DNA of 36,230 bases, from assembly GCA_038748065.1 (NCBI GenBank), contig JBCDJG010000051.1, positions 1-36,230 on the forward strand, written 5' to 3'. Made by a program: the position numbers and the translations under genes. The notes under the pieces are model-generated. The model was not told the origin of the DNA and did not search any database. It saw only the letters and a program-made list of their open reading frames with translations. Within the stretch, counting starts at the first letter, position 1, and each line of letters starts with the position of its first letter. Of the stretch, positions 8,682-17,507 are shown piece by piece. Source of the DNA: JBCDJG01 sp038748065. Lineage in GTDB: Bacteria; Pseudomonadota; Gammaproteobacteria; Pseudomonadales; Halieaceae.

Positions 8682-8714
8682 CCAGCGAGACATAAGCACC
8701 TTGGACCACTCTGC

Positions 8715-9146
8715 TCAGCGCTCCTGCGCCGGGAAGCGTTTACGTCTTGAATGCTCCATCAGCGCCCAAAGAATATTGCTGGAGCTTACCTGGCCGACCA
8801 GTTTGCCGCCTTCTATCACAGGGCGACGTCGCTGACGGCTGTCGAGCATATCCTTGGCGACCTCTACAATATTGTCCCGCGGCTGGCAGAAATTCACATC
8901 CACGGTCATCACCTCGTGCACCAAGGCATGTTCAGGATCACCCTCGTTGTAAATAGCCGCCAGGACACCTCGGAGGCAGTCGAGCTCTGACAGTATGCCG
9001 CAGATATGGCCATCTTCATCGGTAACGGTCAAGCCGGTGAGCTTGTTGTCGACGATCATTTCAATCGCCTGGACGAGGTTGGCATCGCGATGGATGGTCA
9101 GGGGGTTGCGTCGCATGCAATCGGCGATCTGGGTCGGCTGTGGCAT
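8715..9146 (-). CDS. Tandem CBS domain protein
   Basis: A 143-residue protein made almost entirely of a CBS pair (Bateman module), which usually binds adenine nucleotides and acts as an energy or ligand sensor. Repeat 1 covers about residues 9-60 (MRRNPLTIHRDANLVQAIEMIVDNKLTGLTVTDEDGHICGILSE region) and repeat 2 about 78-131 (VMTVDVNFCQPRDNIVEVAKDML, then RRPVIEGGKLVGQVSSSNIL). No effector domain is attached. The ATG at 9146 has a strong AAGGAG about 5 bases upstream. It is convergent with the Rieske gene (33-base gap) and lies downstream of an LLM oxidoreductase gene, but has its own likely promoter. The role is unknown. Confidence 0.88.
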   Translation of the reverse strand: MPQPTQIADCMRRNPLTIHRDANLVQAIEMIVDNKLTGLTVTDEDGHICGILSELDCLRGVLAAIYNEGDPEHALVHEVMTVDVNFCQPRDNIVEVAKDMLDSRQRRRPVIEGGKLVGQVSSSNILWALMEHSRRKRFPAQER

Positions 9147-9177
9147 GTCAGCTCCTTGCAGATTCAGGTTTTTAGAG

Positions 9178-9186
9178 ACTATAGCA
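9178..9186 (-). promoter_or_regulatory. Extended -10 promoter for the CBS-domain gene
   Basis: Read on the minus strand, TGCTATAGT forms an extended -10 element (TG-n-TATAGT), which can act without a good -35 box. It ends about 31 bases before the CBS start codon, leaving a short leader that contains the AAGGAG ribosome-binding site. Confidence 0.45.
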
Positions 9187-9197
9187 GCTCAAGACAT

Positions 9198-10238
9198 TTA
9201 TCGGGCCAGCGACGCCAGCAGCCTGACGCTGTCGAAGGGGTCACCCGCTCCCAAGTGCACAATCATCGAGGTCGCCTCACTCTCCTGCCACTGCCTGAAC
9301 CGCGACCGTATGCGTTCCGGCGGCCCGAGCAGCGCCGCCTGATCGATGTACTCATCCGGCACAGCGGCAATAGCCTCATCCCGATGGCCGGCCCGAAAGA
9401 GTTCGCCAATACGCGCGGCAGCCTCGGGGAATCCGCGCCGCGCCATCTGGTCGGCGTGAAAGTTTTTACCGGCAGCGCCCATGCCGCCAACGTACATGCC
9501 TGCCATGACCTTGCGCTGGTCAATAGCGCCGCGGACGTCATCGGTCAGATCCATCTGCACCGGGCAAATGATCTCCAGATCCTGAAGAGTTCGCGTGTTC
9601 TGAGCCCGTGCAAAGCCGTCCTCCAGCCAGGGGCCGTAGGTGGACATCATGCCCGGCACAAAGCCCATCGGAATCCAGCCGTCTGCAATCTCCGCGGTGA
9701 GCGCTACCGTCGCCCGCGACCCGGTACCGAGATACAGGGGAATGCCCGGGTTCATATGCAGGATACTCTTGAGTGGCTTGCCATAGCCACTGGCGTCTGC
9801 TCCGCGGTAGGGGAGTTGCAGGCCCAGCCCATCATGGCTGACGGGCGCTTCCCGGGACAGGGTCTTGCGGACGATGGAGACGCAGTCGCGTAGCCGCGCG
9901 GCAGGCCTCGCCCAGGACATGCCGTGCCAGCCTTCCACCACCTGCGGCCCGGAAAGCCCGATACCGCAAAGCACCCGATCCCCACCGGCCAGCTGATCAA
10001 GCGTGGCAAGTTGCATGGCCAACACGGTTGGTGCTCGCGCCGACACCTGCACGACCGAGGTCCCGAGGCGAATGCGCTCCGTATGGGCAGCGATGTAGGC
10101 CAGGGGTGTAATGGCATCTGAGCCATAAGCCTCTGCGCTCCAAACGGCATCGAAGCCCAGTGCCTCCGCCTCGCGAATCAGGTCGATCGGCAGCTCAAGC
10201 TGCGGAACCGCATAGTCCAGCGCCAGTCCAAGTTTCAC
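9198..10238 (-). CDS. LLM-class (luciferase-like, F420- or FMN-dependent) oxidoreductase
   Basis: A 346-residue TIM-barrel flavin-dependent enzyme of the bacterial luciferase superfamily. It starts with the typical first strand MKLGLALDYA, then LIREAEALGFDAVWSAEAYGSDAITPLAYIAAHTERIRLGTSVVQ, and the cofactor-side motif GGDRVLCGIGLSGPQVVEGWHG. The subgroup resembles mycobacterial enzymes commonly annotated as F420-dependent, although many proteobacterial relatives may use FMN. The start is GTG, supported by AGAGGAGA about 5 bases upstream. It diverges from the carboxyltransferase gene, with 85 bases between the starts. Location next to the steroid-like module suggests a catabolic monooxygenase or reductase step, but the substrate is not deducible. 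Confidence 0.87.
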   Translation of the reverse strand: MKLGLALDYAVPQLELPIDLIREAEALGFDAVWSAEAYGSDAITPLAYIAAHTERIRLGTSVVQVSARAPTVLAMQLATLDQLAGGDRVLCGIGLSGPQVVEGWHGMSWARPAARLRDCVSIVRKTLSREAPVSHDGLGLQLPYRGADASGYGKPLKSILHMNPGIPLYLGTGSRATVALTAEIADGWIPMGFVPGMMSTYGPWLEDGFARAQNTRTLQDLEIICPVQMDLTDDVRGAIDQRKVMAGMYVGGMGAAGKNFHADQMARRGFPEAAARIGELFRAGHRDEAIAAVPDEYIDQAALLGPPERIRSRFRQWQESEATSMIVHLGAGDPFDSVRLLASLAR

Positions 10239-10323
10239 GACTATCTCCTCTTGCTGCCTGCAGCCTCCTTGATTTCGGCGAGGCTTTCAAGGACTCTCAT
10301 CCACAGGCCTAGGGAGGACGATC

Positions 10324-11793
10324 ATGAGTGACTACCGGCAGGGCTGGGAGAACCTGCTGACGCAGCTTAACGCGAGACAGGCAAGGGCTGAGGCCATGGG
10401 CGGGCCGGAAAAACTTGCAGCCCAGCGCGAGCGCGGCCGGCTATCCGCCCGCGAGCGCGTGTCGCTGCTCTGCGACCCCGACAGCTTTAACGAGTACGGT
10501 GCTCTGGCGGGTGGCGAACACCCCGCAGGCGAGCCGCCGCTGGCCGCTGACGCATTGGTCGCCGGTACGGCTCGGATCAACGGCGCCAGCGTCGCTGTGA
10601 TCGCCGAAGACTTCACAGTTAAGGGGGGTTCCATCGGCCACCCCAACGCGGCCAAGCGCGCTCGCATGGTCAGGCTTGCCGCCGAACAGGAAATTCCGCT
10701 TGTGCTCATGCTTGATGGCGCGGGCGAGCGTGCAGGCAACCAGACGGAGCGTTACCCGAATGCGCCCGGCGACCTGCAATTGGTCGCAGACCTGAAAGGC
10801 CGAGTACCTGTCGTGACCATGGTCCTTGGCACCTCTGCTGGCCACGGCGCACTGACCGGCATGTTCGCCGACCTGATCATCATGCTGGAGGGCGCGGCGA
10901 TGTTCACCGCCGGGCCGCCGCTGGTGCAGGCGGCGCTCGGCAGAGCCACAACACCCGCGGAATTGGGCGACGCTCGCATGCACACCCGCGACAGCGGTGT
11001 CGCGCACAACCTCGGCACCACAGAAGAAGCCTGCTTCGCCATGTGCCGCTATTTTTTATCGATGTTGCCCCAACGCGCAGGCGAATCGCCGCCGATAGTG
11101 ACCGAGGGCGACGCGATAGCGCCGCGACAGCTTGCCGCATTGCTGGACATCATCCCGCCACAGGTCAATATGGCCTATGACGTGCGCGAGGTTATCCAAG
11201 AGCTTGCCGATGCCGACAGCGTATTTGAATTGCAGCCCGATTATGCACGCAATCTCGTCACCAGCCTGGCGCGGATCGGCGGCATACCGTGCATGGTTCT
11301 GGCTAATCAGCCCGCCGTGCAGGCCGGCGCGATTACCAGCGAGGCGGCCAGTAAAGCCTGCCATTTCATCGACGTAGCGGACCAGTTTTCGTTGCCGCTC
11401 GTCTCACTGATCGATAACCCCGGCGTCATGCCCGGGCCCGATGCAGAACGCAGCGGCGTACTGAAGGCGGCAGGCCAGATGTTCGCTGCCCAGCGGCGCT
11501 ACCGGGGCCGCAAGGTCGTGGTCACCTTGCGTAAGGCCTTTGGCTTTGGCAGCTCGGTGATGGGCATGAATCCCTGGGACCGGCAGACCATTTCCCTTGC
11601 CCTGCCGGCGGTGAACCTGGGCGGCGTGCCCGCCATCGGCGGTGCTGAAGCTGCCCATGCCAGCACGGAAGATGCCGCGCAACTTAAGGATATCCAGTCT
11701 GGCGCCTGGGTGCCGGCCGATGCCATGGCCTTTGACAAAGTGATCGATCCAACCCAGTTGCGCAACGTGCTGATCGATGCATTGACACTTTAG
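10324..11793 (+). CDS. Acyl-CoA carboxylase carboxyltransferase (beta) subunit
   Basis: A 489-residue carboxyltransferase of the acetyl-/propionyl-CoA carboxylase and methylmalonyl-CoA decarboxylase type, which moves carboxyl groups between biotin and an acyl-CoA. It begins with the family-typical ERGRLSARERVSLLCDPDSFNEYG. The N-terminal crotonase-like half contains GGSIGHPNAAKRARMVRLA and MLDGAGER. The C-terminal half contains SLIDNPGVMPGPDAERSG and RKAFGFGSSVMGMNPWDRQTI. The ATG has an excellent GGGAGGA ribosome-binding site. No biotin carboxylase or biotin carrier gene is next to it, unlike complete carboxylase operons, so the partner must be elsewhere, or the protein may work as a hydrolase/decarboxylase-like paralogue. 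Confidence 0.9.
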   Translation: MSDYRQGWENLLTQLNARQARAEAMGGPEKLAAQRERGRLSARERVSLLCDPDSFNEYGALAGGEHPAGEPPLAADALVAGTARINGASVAVIAEDFTVKGGSIGHPNAAKRARMVRLAAEQEIPLVLMLDGAGERAGNQTERYPNAPGDLQLVADLKGRVPVVTMVLGTSAGHGALTGMFADLIIMLEGAAMFTAGPPLVQAALGRATTPAELGDARMHTRDSGVAHNLGTTEEACFAMCRYFLSMLPQRAGESPPIVTEGDAIAPRQLAALLDIIPPQVNMAYDVREVIQELADADSVFELQPDYARNLVTSLARIGGIPCMVLANQPAVQAGAITSEAASKACHFIDVADQFSLPLVSLIDNPGVMPGPDAERSGVLKAAGQMFAAQRRYRGRKVVVTLRKAFGFGSSVMGMNPWDRQTISLALPAVNLGGVPAIGGAEAAHASTEDAAQLKDIQSGAWVPADAMAFDKVIDPTQLRNVLIDALTL

Positions 11794-11837
11794 GCACGCA
11801 GGACACATTTGAGGGCGCTGACAGACAGCAGGCTCGG

Positions 11838-11843
11838 TATACT
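11838..11843 (+). promoter_or_regulatory. Putative -10 box directly ahead of recQ
   Basis: TATACT matches the sigma-70 -10 consensus at 5 of 6 bases and ends 6 bases before the recQ ATG, so a transcript would begin at or next to the start codon. No convincing -35 hexamer at normal spacing and no Shine-Dalgarno sequence is visible. Confidence 0.3.
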
Positions 11844-11849
11844 GCGCCA

Positions 11850-13667
11850 ATGAATGCCGTTCAACCCACAGCGCTCGATGTACTGCGCACCACCTTCGGT
11901 TACGACAGTTTTCGACCGCTGCAGGCGCAGATCATCGACAGCGTCATCGCCGGCGACGATGCTCTCGTACTGATGCCGACCGGCGGTGGTAAATCCCTGT
12001 GCTACCAGGTACCCGCACTGGTCCGTCCGGGATGTGCCTTGGTGGTATCGCCCCTGATTGCGCTGATGCAGGACCAGGTCAGCGCCCTACAAGAGCTTGG
12101 GGTGCGCGCTGCCTTCCTCAATTCAACCCTGGACCCGGCACGGGTCAGCGCTATCGAGGAGGACCTGCTCCAGGATCAACTGGATTTGCTGTACATTGCG
12201 CCGGAGCGACTGACGCAGGAGCGCATGCTCCAGCTTTTGGCTGCTGCGCGCCTGTCGCTTTTTGCCATCGACGAGGCCCACTGCGTCTCCCAGTGGGGGC
12301 ACGATTTTCGCGCGGACTATTTGCGCCTCAGCCTGCTGCACGAGCAGTTTCCGGATGTCCCAAGAATTGCGCTGACTGCGACGGCCGATGAACGCACGCG
12401 CCGCGAGATTATTGAGCGCCTCTCCCTGCAGAACGCCGGGGAATTTGTCGCCGGCTTCGACCGACCGAACATTCGTTATCGCATCGGTCTTAAGACCAAC
12501 CCCAGAAACCAGCTGCTACGCTTCCTGCGCGATGAGCACCCGAACGACGCCGGCATTGTCTATTGCCTGTCTCGCAAGAAAACCGAAGAGACCGCCGGCT
12601 GGTTGCAGCAGGCCGGTTTCAGGGCACTGCCCTACCACGCTGGGCTTGACGCGGCTGTGCGCGCTGACGCGCAGGCACGCTTCCTGCGCGAGGACGGTTT
12701 GATTATCGTGGCCACTATCGCCTTCGGCATGGGAATCGACAAACCGGACGTGCGCTTTGTCGCTCACCTTGACATGCCAAAGACCGTGGAGGCCTATTAC
12801 CAGGAGACCGGTCGTGCTGGCCGCGATGGCGAAGCGGCCGACGCCTGGATGGTCTACGGCCTGCAGGATGTCATCAAATTACGTCAAATGATGGCGGGCT
12901 CGGACGGCAGCGAGGAGCATCGGCGCGCTGAACAGCATCGTCTCAACGCCATGCTGGGACTGTGTGAAATCACCAGCTGTCGCCGCCAGGCGCTGCTGGC
13001 GTATTTTGGCGAAGAGCTGCCCAAACCCTGCGGCAACTGTGATACCTGTCTCGAACCCGTCGACACCTGGAACGGTACCGAGGCCTCGCGCAAGGCGCTC
13101 AGTGTGGTGTATCGCACCGGGCAGCGCTTCGGCGTCAACCACCTGATTGACGTTCTGCGTGGCGCAGAAAACGATAAAGTCTTCCAGAATGATCACCACC
13201 ACCTGCCCATCCACGGCATGGGCGCCGACCTCGACAATAACCAATGGCGGTCGGTGTTCAGGCAGCTCGTGGCGCGGGGCTATCTGAGCGTCGACATGGA
13301 TCGCTTCGGCGCCCTGCGGCTGGAGGAGAAGTGCCGGCCGCTACTGAAGGGCGACGAGCACATTGACCTTCGGCGCGACCCCAGCGGCGCGGGTGCCAAG
13401 CGTACGACGCGTACGCCCCTGCCAGCCGATACCGATGTCGCCCTATGGGAGAAGCTGCGGGAACACCGCCGACAGCTGGCCGAAGCCCAGGGTGTTCCGC
13501 CCTACGTCATCTTCCACGATCGTACGCTGCACGACATGTGCGCCGCCCTGCCCCGCTCATCGCAGCAGTTTGCCCGCCTGTCGGGGGTTGGCGAGCGCAA
13601 GCTCGGAAAGTACGGGGAGGGCTTTCTCAACGTTATCGCCGACCACTTGACCAAAGGCCCTGATTAA
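11850..13667 (+). CDS. recQ: ATP-dependent DNA helicase RecQ
   Basis: A 605-residue superfamily-2 3'-5' DNA helicase for recombination and replication-fork repair. Visible motifs are the Q-like opening FGYDSFRPLQ, Walker A PTGGGKS (43-49), DEAH (141-144) followed by the RecQ aromatic loop CVSQWGHDFR, motif III ALTATAD, and motif VI QETGRAGRDG. The RecQ zinc site is in CEITSCRRQALLAYFGEELPKPCGNCDTC. A winged-helix (RQC) region and a C-terminal HRDC domain (LREHRRQLAEAQGVPPYVIFHDRTL) follow. Length is normal. The start follows a possible -10 box without a Shine-Dalgarno. Its stop and the convergent pepN stop share one TTAA palindrome, a 4-base overlap. Confidence 0.97.
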   Translation: MNAVQPTALDVLRTTFGYDSFRPLQAQIIDSVIAGDDALVLMPTGGGKSLCYQVPALVRPGCALVVSPLIALMQDQVSALQELGVRAAFLNSTLDPARVSAIEEDLLQDQLDLLYIAPERLTQERMLQLLAAARLSLFAIDEAHCVSQWGHDFRADYLRLSLLHEQFPDVPRIALTATADERTRREIIERLSLQNAGEFVAGFDRPNIRYRIGLKTNPRNQLLRFLRDEHPNDAGIVYCLSRKKTEETAGWLQQAGFRALPYHAGLDAAVRADAQARFLREDGLIIVATIAFGMGIDKPDVRFVAHLDMPKTVEAYYQETGRAGRDGEAADAWMVYGLQDVIKLRQMMAGSDGSEEHRRAEQHRLNAMLGLCEITSCRRQALLAYFGEELPKPCGNCDTCLEPVDTWNGTEASRKALSVVYRTGQRFGVNHLIDVLRGAENDKVFQNDHHHLPIHGMGADLDNNQWRSVFRQLVARGYLSVDMDRFGALRLEEKCRPLLKGDEHIDLRRDPSGAGAKRTTRTPLPADTDVALWEKLREHRRQLAEAQGVPPYVIFHDRTLHDMCAALPRSSQQFARLSGVGERKLGKYGEGFLNVIADHLTKGPD

Positions 13668-16315
13668 AGCGACTTGGTCACCACCTCGTAAACATCCGGT
13701 GACAGCTCCAACTGAGACAAGCGCTCCAGCTGTCCGCGCATGAGTTCGCCGCGACCTCGGTAATTGCGCCATTTAATGAGAGGCCCCAACAAGCGTGCGG
13801 CGATCTGCGGGTTGCTGCGGTTGAGCTCTTCCACTACGTCCGCCAGGAAACGATAGCCGGCGCCGTCTGCGCGGTGGAAATTCACCGGATTGTTGTTGGC
13901 GAATTGGCCGATCAGTGAGCGCACCTTGTTGGGATTAAACAAATCAAAGTCCGGATGCTCCATCAGCGCAGTAACGCGCGCCAGCGCATCGCCGCCCGGC
14001 ATAGTTGCCTGCACCTGGAACCATTGATTAATTACCAGCGACTCGTGGCGCCAGTCCTGGTAGAAAGTCTCCAGCAGCGCCGCCGCGCTGTCACTACGGC
14101 CGCCGTGACAAACCGTGCGCAGCGCCGCCAGGCGATCGGTCATGTTGGCGGCCTCCGTAAACTGCGCAATCGCCAGTGGCTCATGCTGCTCTCCTGCCGT
14201 CAACAGGTAGTCGAGGCAGACATTGCGCAGGGCCCGCGCAGCGATCTGCTGCGCGTCTGGAGCGTAGGGTTCAGCGCTTGCCAGCTCTTCGTAACGTGCC
14301 AGAAAACTTTCCTCGTGGACCTGGGCCAGCGCACTGCGCACGCGCTCTCGCGCCAGGTGGATACCATCGATATCTGCGCCACCTTCGGCACTGGCAAGCT
14401 CTGCCAGGTAGTTCTCACCGGGCAGGCGTAACATCTCAGCAACCATTGCCGGGTCAATGGAACGATCTTCCAACAGCAGGCCAAAGGATTCCAACAGGAG
14501 CGAATCCACCGTCGACTTGCCATCGGCGCTGTGTGCAAGCTGAACCTCGCCGATCACATCGACAGCAAGCTTCTGGGCACTGTCCCAGCGCACAAAACCG
14601 TCACCGTCGCGGCTCATCAACCTGCCGAGGTCAGCGCGGCGGTAGGGGTAATTCAGTCGCACCGGCGCCGAGAAATTGCGCAGAAGCGACGGCACGGGTC
14701 GCTCCGCGACGCCGGTAAAGGTATAGCTCTGTTCGGCCTTGTCGACGAGCAGAACCGTGTGCGTATTGTCGTCGGTCTCGGGGTCGACGGGCACGCCGTC
14801 CTGAACCAGCGGCAGGTTGCCCGCATCGCCAAGCAGACCAAGGGCAAGCGGTATCAGGAAGGGCTCCTTTACCGGCTGGCCAGGTGTTGGTGGGCAGGAC
14901 TGGGAGACGCGCAAGGTATAGCGCTGACTGACTGCATCGTAGTCATCCTCAACCTTCAGCTCCGGCGTGCCCGCCTGGCTGTACCAGCGTCGGAATTGCG
15001 TAAGGTCCTTGCCGCTGGCCTCCTCCATTGCGCGAACAAAGTCCTCGCAGGTAACGGCCTCGCCATCATGACGCTCAAAGTACAGGTCGGACCCCTTGCG
15101 AAACTGCTCCGGGCCCAACAGCGTGTGGATCATGCGCACGACCTCGGCGCCCTTCTCGTACACGGTAACCGTGTAAAAATTTGATATCTCGATATAGCTG
15201 TCTGGCCGTACCGGATGAGCCATGGGACCGGCGTCCTCGGCAAACTGCATCGTGCGCAGCACACCGACGTCTTCAACTCGCTTCACCGTTCGCGAGCCGT
15301 GATCCGCCGAAAATTCGGCATCGCGAAACACCGTAAAGCCCTCCTTCAGGCTGAGCTGGAACCAGTCGCGGCAGGTCACGCGGTTACCGGACCAGTTGTG
15401 AAAGTACTCGTGCGCGACGATCGCCTCCACCGTCTGGAATGACTTATCCGTGCTGGTTTCCGGGGAACAGAGCACACAGGACGTGTTGAAGATATTCAGG
15501 CTCTTGTTTTCCATCGCGCCCATGTTGAAGTCATCGACGGCGACGATGTTGAAAATATCCAGATCATACTCCCGACCATACACCTCCTCGTCCCAGCGCA
15601 TGGACTTCTTCAGTGACGCCATCGCGTGATCACACTTTTCAATATCCTTTGCTTCCACGTAGATGTGCAGATCGACCTCTCGCCCGCCCGCCGTGGTAAA
15701 GCGGTCCTCAACACGCGCAAGGTCACCGGCCACCAGCGCAAAGAGATAGCTGGGCTTAGGCCAGGGGTCTTCCCATACGGCGCGGTGACGCCCGCCCGCC
15801 AGCTCCGTGCTCTGAACTCGATTACCGTTGCTGAGCAAAACCGGGTAGCGGCCCTGCTCCGCCTCTATCGCCACCCGATAGGTCGACATAACGTCGGGCC
15901 GATCGAGGAAATAGGTGATCTTGCGGAAGCCCTCAGCCTCGCACTGCGTACAGAACATCGTGCGGCTTTTGTACAAGCCTTCCAGCGAGGTATTCTCCTG
16001 AGGCAGAATTTTCGTGACACAGGAAAGCGCAAAGGCATCCGGCACTTGGGCAATAAGCAGGCCATCCTCGCTGAGCGTGAACGCATCGTCGTCCAGCGCC
16101 TCGCCATCCAAGGCAAGCTCCACCAGCTCAAGGGCCTGCCCCGCCAGGCTCAGCGCTGCACCCTTTTGGCCCTCCGGATTACGCCGCACTGCCAGGCGCG
16201 AGCACACCAGAGCATGGTCTTCGAATAACTGGAACTCGAGGTCAACCGTATCAACAAGAAAATCCGGCGGGAGGTAGTCCGCCAGCCGAATGGCTCCAGG
16301 CTGGGCATCTTTCAT
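13664..16315 (-). CDS. pepN: Aminopeptidase N (M1 family)
   Basis: An 883-residue cytosolic zinc metallo-aminopeptidase of the gammaproteobacterial PepN type, which removes N-terminal residues from peptides in protein turnover. The substrate-binding GAMEN motif is at 266-270 and the zinc site HEYFH at 302-306, with the third ligand glutamate in LKEGFTVF near 325. The length and the C-terminal alpha-helical DUF3458-type region are usual for the family. The ATG is preceded by GAGGAGA with about 9 bases spacing. It is the last gene of the minus-strand run from nadK, 51 bases after the DUF2797 gene, and converges on recQ. Confidence 0.97.
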   Translation of the reverse strand: MKDAQPGAIRLADYLPPDFLVDTVDLEFQLFEDHALVCSRLAVRRNPEGQKGAALSLAGQALELVELALDGEALDDDAFTLSEDGLLIAQVPDAFALSCVTKILPQENTSLEGLYKSRTMFCTQCEAEGFRKITYFLDRPDVMSTYRVAIEAEQGRYPVLLSNGNRVQSTELAGGRHRAVWEDPWPKPSYLFALVAGDLARVEDRFTTAGGREVDLHIYVEAKDIEKCDHAMASLKKSMRWDEEVYGREYDLDIFNIVAVDDFNMGAMENKSLNIFNTSCVLCSPETSTDKSFQTVEAIVAHEYFHNWSGNRVTCRDWFQLSLKEGFTVFRDAEFSADHGSRTVKRVEDVGVLRTMQFAEDAGPMAHPVRPDSYIEISNFYTVTVYEKGAEVVRMIHTLLGPEQFRKGSDLYFERHDGEAVTCEDFVRAMEEASGKDLTQFRRWYSQAGTPELKVEDDYDAVSQRYTLRVSQSCPPTPGQPVKEPFLIPLALGLLGDAGNLPLVQDGVPVDPETDDNTHTVLLVDKAEQSYTFTGVAERPVPSLLRNFSAPVRLNYPYRRADLGRLMSRDGDGFVRWDSAQKLAVDVIGEVQLAHSADGKSTVDSLLLESFGLLLEDRSIDPAMVAEMLRLPGENYLAELASAEGGADIDGIHLARERVRSALAQVHEESFLARYEELASAEPYAPDAQQIAARALRNVCLDYLLTAGEQHEPLAIAQFTEAANMTDRLAALRTVCHGGRSDSAAALLETFYQDWRHESLVINQWFQVQATMPGGDALARVTALMEHPDFDLFNPNKVRSLIGQFANNNPVNFHRADGAGYRFLADVVEELNRSNPQIAARLLGPLIKWRNYRGRGELMRGQLERLSQLELSPDVYEVVTKSL

Positions 16316-16366
16316 AATGATTTCTCCTCGCTAGCGTAGAGCGTGGTAGGTCGTATTTAAGCGAGC

Positions 16367-17200
16367 TCAGTGCACGGCCAGGGCGACCTGGTAACCGCCG
16401 TACTTGCGCATGTTAATGACGCCGGTATCGAACATCAGATACTGGCCCTTGATGCCCATCAGCTTGCCGCCGACAATCGGCGTCTTATCGAGGTTCAGCG
16501 ACGACACCTTGGTCGGAAACTCAAGTACCGGGTAGTTAATAGCGACTTCGTCGGCGTCCTCGAGCACCTCGATGGCCTGCAAGCCATGGGCATCTTGCAG
16601 CGCGGCGATGTCGCTTTCACAGTGCCCTAGCAACTCCTCACGCAACGCGCCCAGGTCACGTGGGTCGGCATTTCCCTTGAGCATGGCCTGCCAGTTGGTC
16701 TTGTCTGCAACATGATTTTTAAACAGCGTCTCCACCAAACCAGACAAATGGCGCGTACCAACGCGAAAAATGGGCCGCGCCTGCGTCGCGCCCTGGTCCA
16801 TCCAGCGCGTGGGGATTTGCGTACCTCGCGTGATACCGACCTTGATACCGGAGGTATTGGCCAGGTAAACGTAGTGGTCGATCATGCAGTTTGCCTCGCC
16901 CCACTCCGGCTCGCGGCAGGTCCCGGCATCGTAGTGACACTTCTCTGGACTGACGATGCAGCTGTCGCACTGGGCCAAACGCTTGAAGCAGGGATAGCAA
17001 TAGCCCTGGTTGTAGCTCTTGTTGGTTTTGCGATTGCAATACACGCAGTTGATTGCGCCTTCGTAGGTCAACTGCAATTTATGCCCGATATATTGGTTCA
17101 TCGGCACTTCTTCATCGCCGAGTATGAGACGGTATTCAACCGGATCGGCCAGCGCAGTTTTCATTTTTCGCACCGCGCCCGCGGCTATTCCCTGTGCCAA
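16367..17200 (-). CDS. DUF2797 family protein
   Basis: A 277-residue protein recognised as DUF2797. It starts with GAVRKMKTAL, then a cysteine-rich N-terminal part (CVYCNRK, CYPCFK, CDSC and further Cys/His) that looks like a metal-binding knuckle region. It continues into YLANTSGIKVGITRGTQIPTRWMDQGA, similar in shape to GIY-YIG nuclease cores. The molecular role is unknown. A TTG at 17200 is chosen as start because AGGAG lies 8 bases upstream; the first in-frame ATG (17164) lies within the conserved opening. It sits between the DUF1315 gene and pepN, a neighbourhood that I recall being conserved in pseudomonads. Confidence 0.88.
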   Translation of the reverse strand: MAQGIAAGAVRKMKTALADPVEYRLILGDEEVPMNQYIGHKLQLTYEGAINCVYCNRKTNKSYNQGYCYPCFKRLAQCDSCIVSPEKCHYDAGTCREPEWGEANCMIDHYVYLANTSGIKVGITRGTQIPTRWMDQGATQARPIFRVGTRHLSGLVETLFKNHVADKTNWQAMLKGNADPRDLGALREELLGHCESDIAALQDAHGLQAIEVLEDADEVAINYPVLEFPTKVSSLNLDKTPIVGGKLMGIKGQYLMFDTGVINMRKYGGYQVALAVH

Positions 17201-17224
17201 GTCTTTCTCTCCTGTCGGGCGCTA

Positions 17225-17482
17225 TTATGAGTCTTGCCAGCGTATCGGCCTGGGCTCGTCGCTGTCGCAGGCGTCGCCGTCTTTGCCGCCTTTATCTATA
17301 AAACCGACCCTCTCGTTCGTGCCGAGATGCCTTTCCCCCCAGGCAATGACGGCCTGCAGGGCATGTTCCCGCTGCTCGGGGGTGACTAATCGTCCGTCGG
17401 GCCATCGCCCTGTCTCCACAGCCTGCTTCAGGCGCGCGTAGACCTCGGGCGTCATCTCGTCGATAACCTGCTGGTAGTCCAT
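17225..17482 (-). CDS. DUF1315 (YeaC-like) small protein
   Basis: An 85-residue protein matching the YeaC/DUF1315 pattern: MTPEVYARLKQAVETGRWPDGRLVTPEQREHALQAVIAWGERH near the N-terminus. The tail is variable, charged and probably disordered. It is a small cytosolic protein of unknown function. The ATG at 17482 has CAGGAGCTGACC upstream (AGGAG, 7-base spacing). Upstream in-frame starts overlap the rhomboid gene and are not credible. It lies 25 bases after the rhomboid stop and 24 bases before the DUF2797 start, inside the minus-strand operon. Confidence 0.88.
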   Translation of the reverse strand: MDYQQVIDEMTPEVYARLKQAVETGRWPDGRLVTPEQREHALQAVIAWGERHLGTNERVGFIDKGGKDGDACDSDEPRPIRWQDS

Positions 17483-17507
17483 GGTCAGCTCCTGGCGAAG
17501 CCGCGCA

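Noticed and set aside
9006..9893. Plus-strand open frame of 295 codons
   Set aside because: It is antisense to the LLM oxidoreductase gene, which has clear family motifs; the mirror frame shows no recognisable domain.
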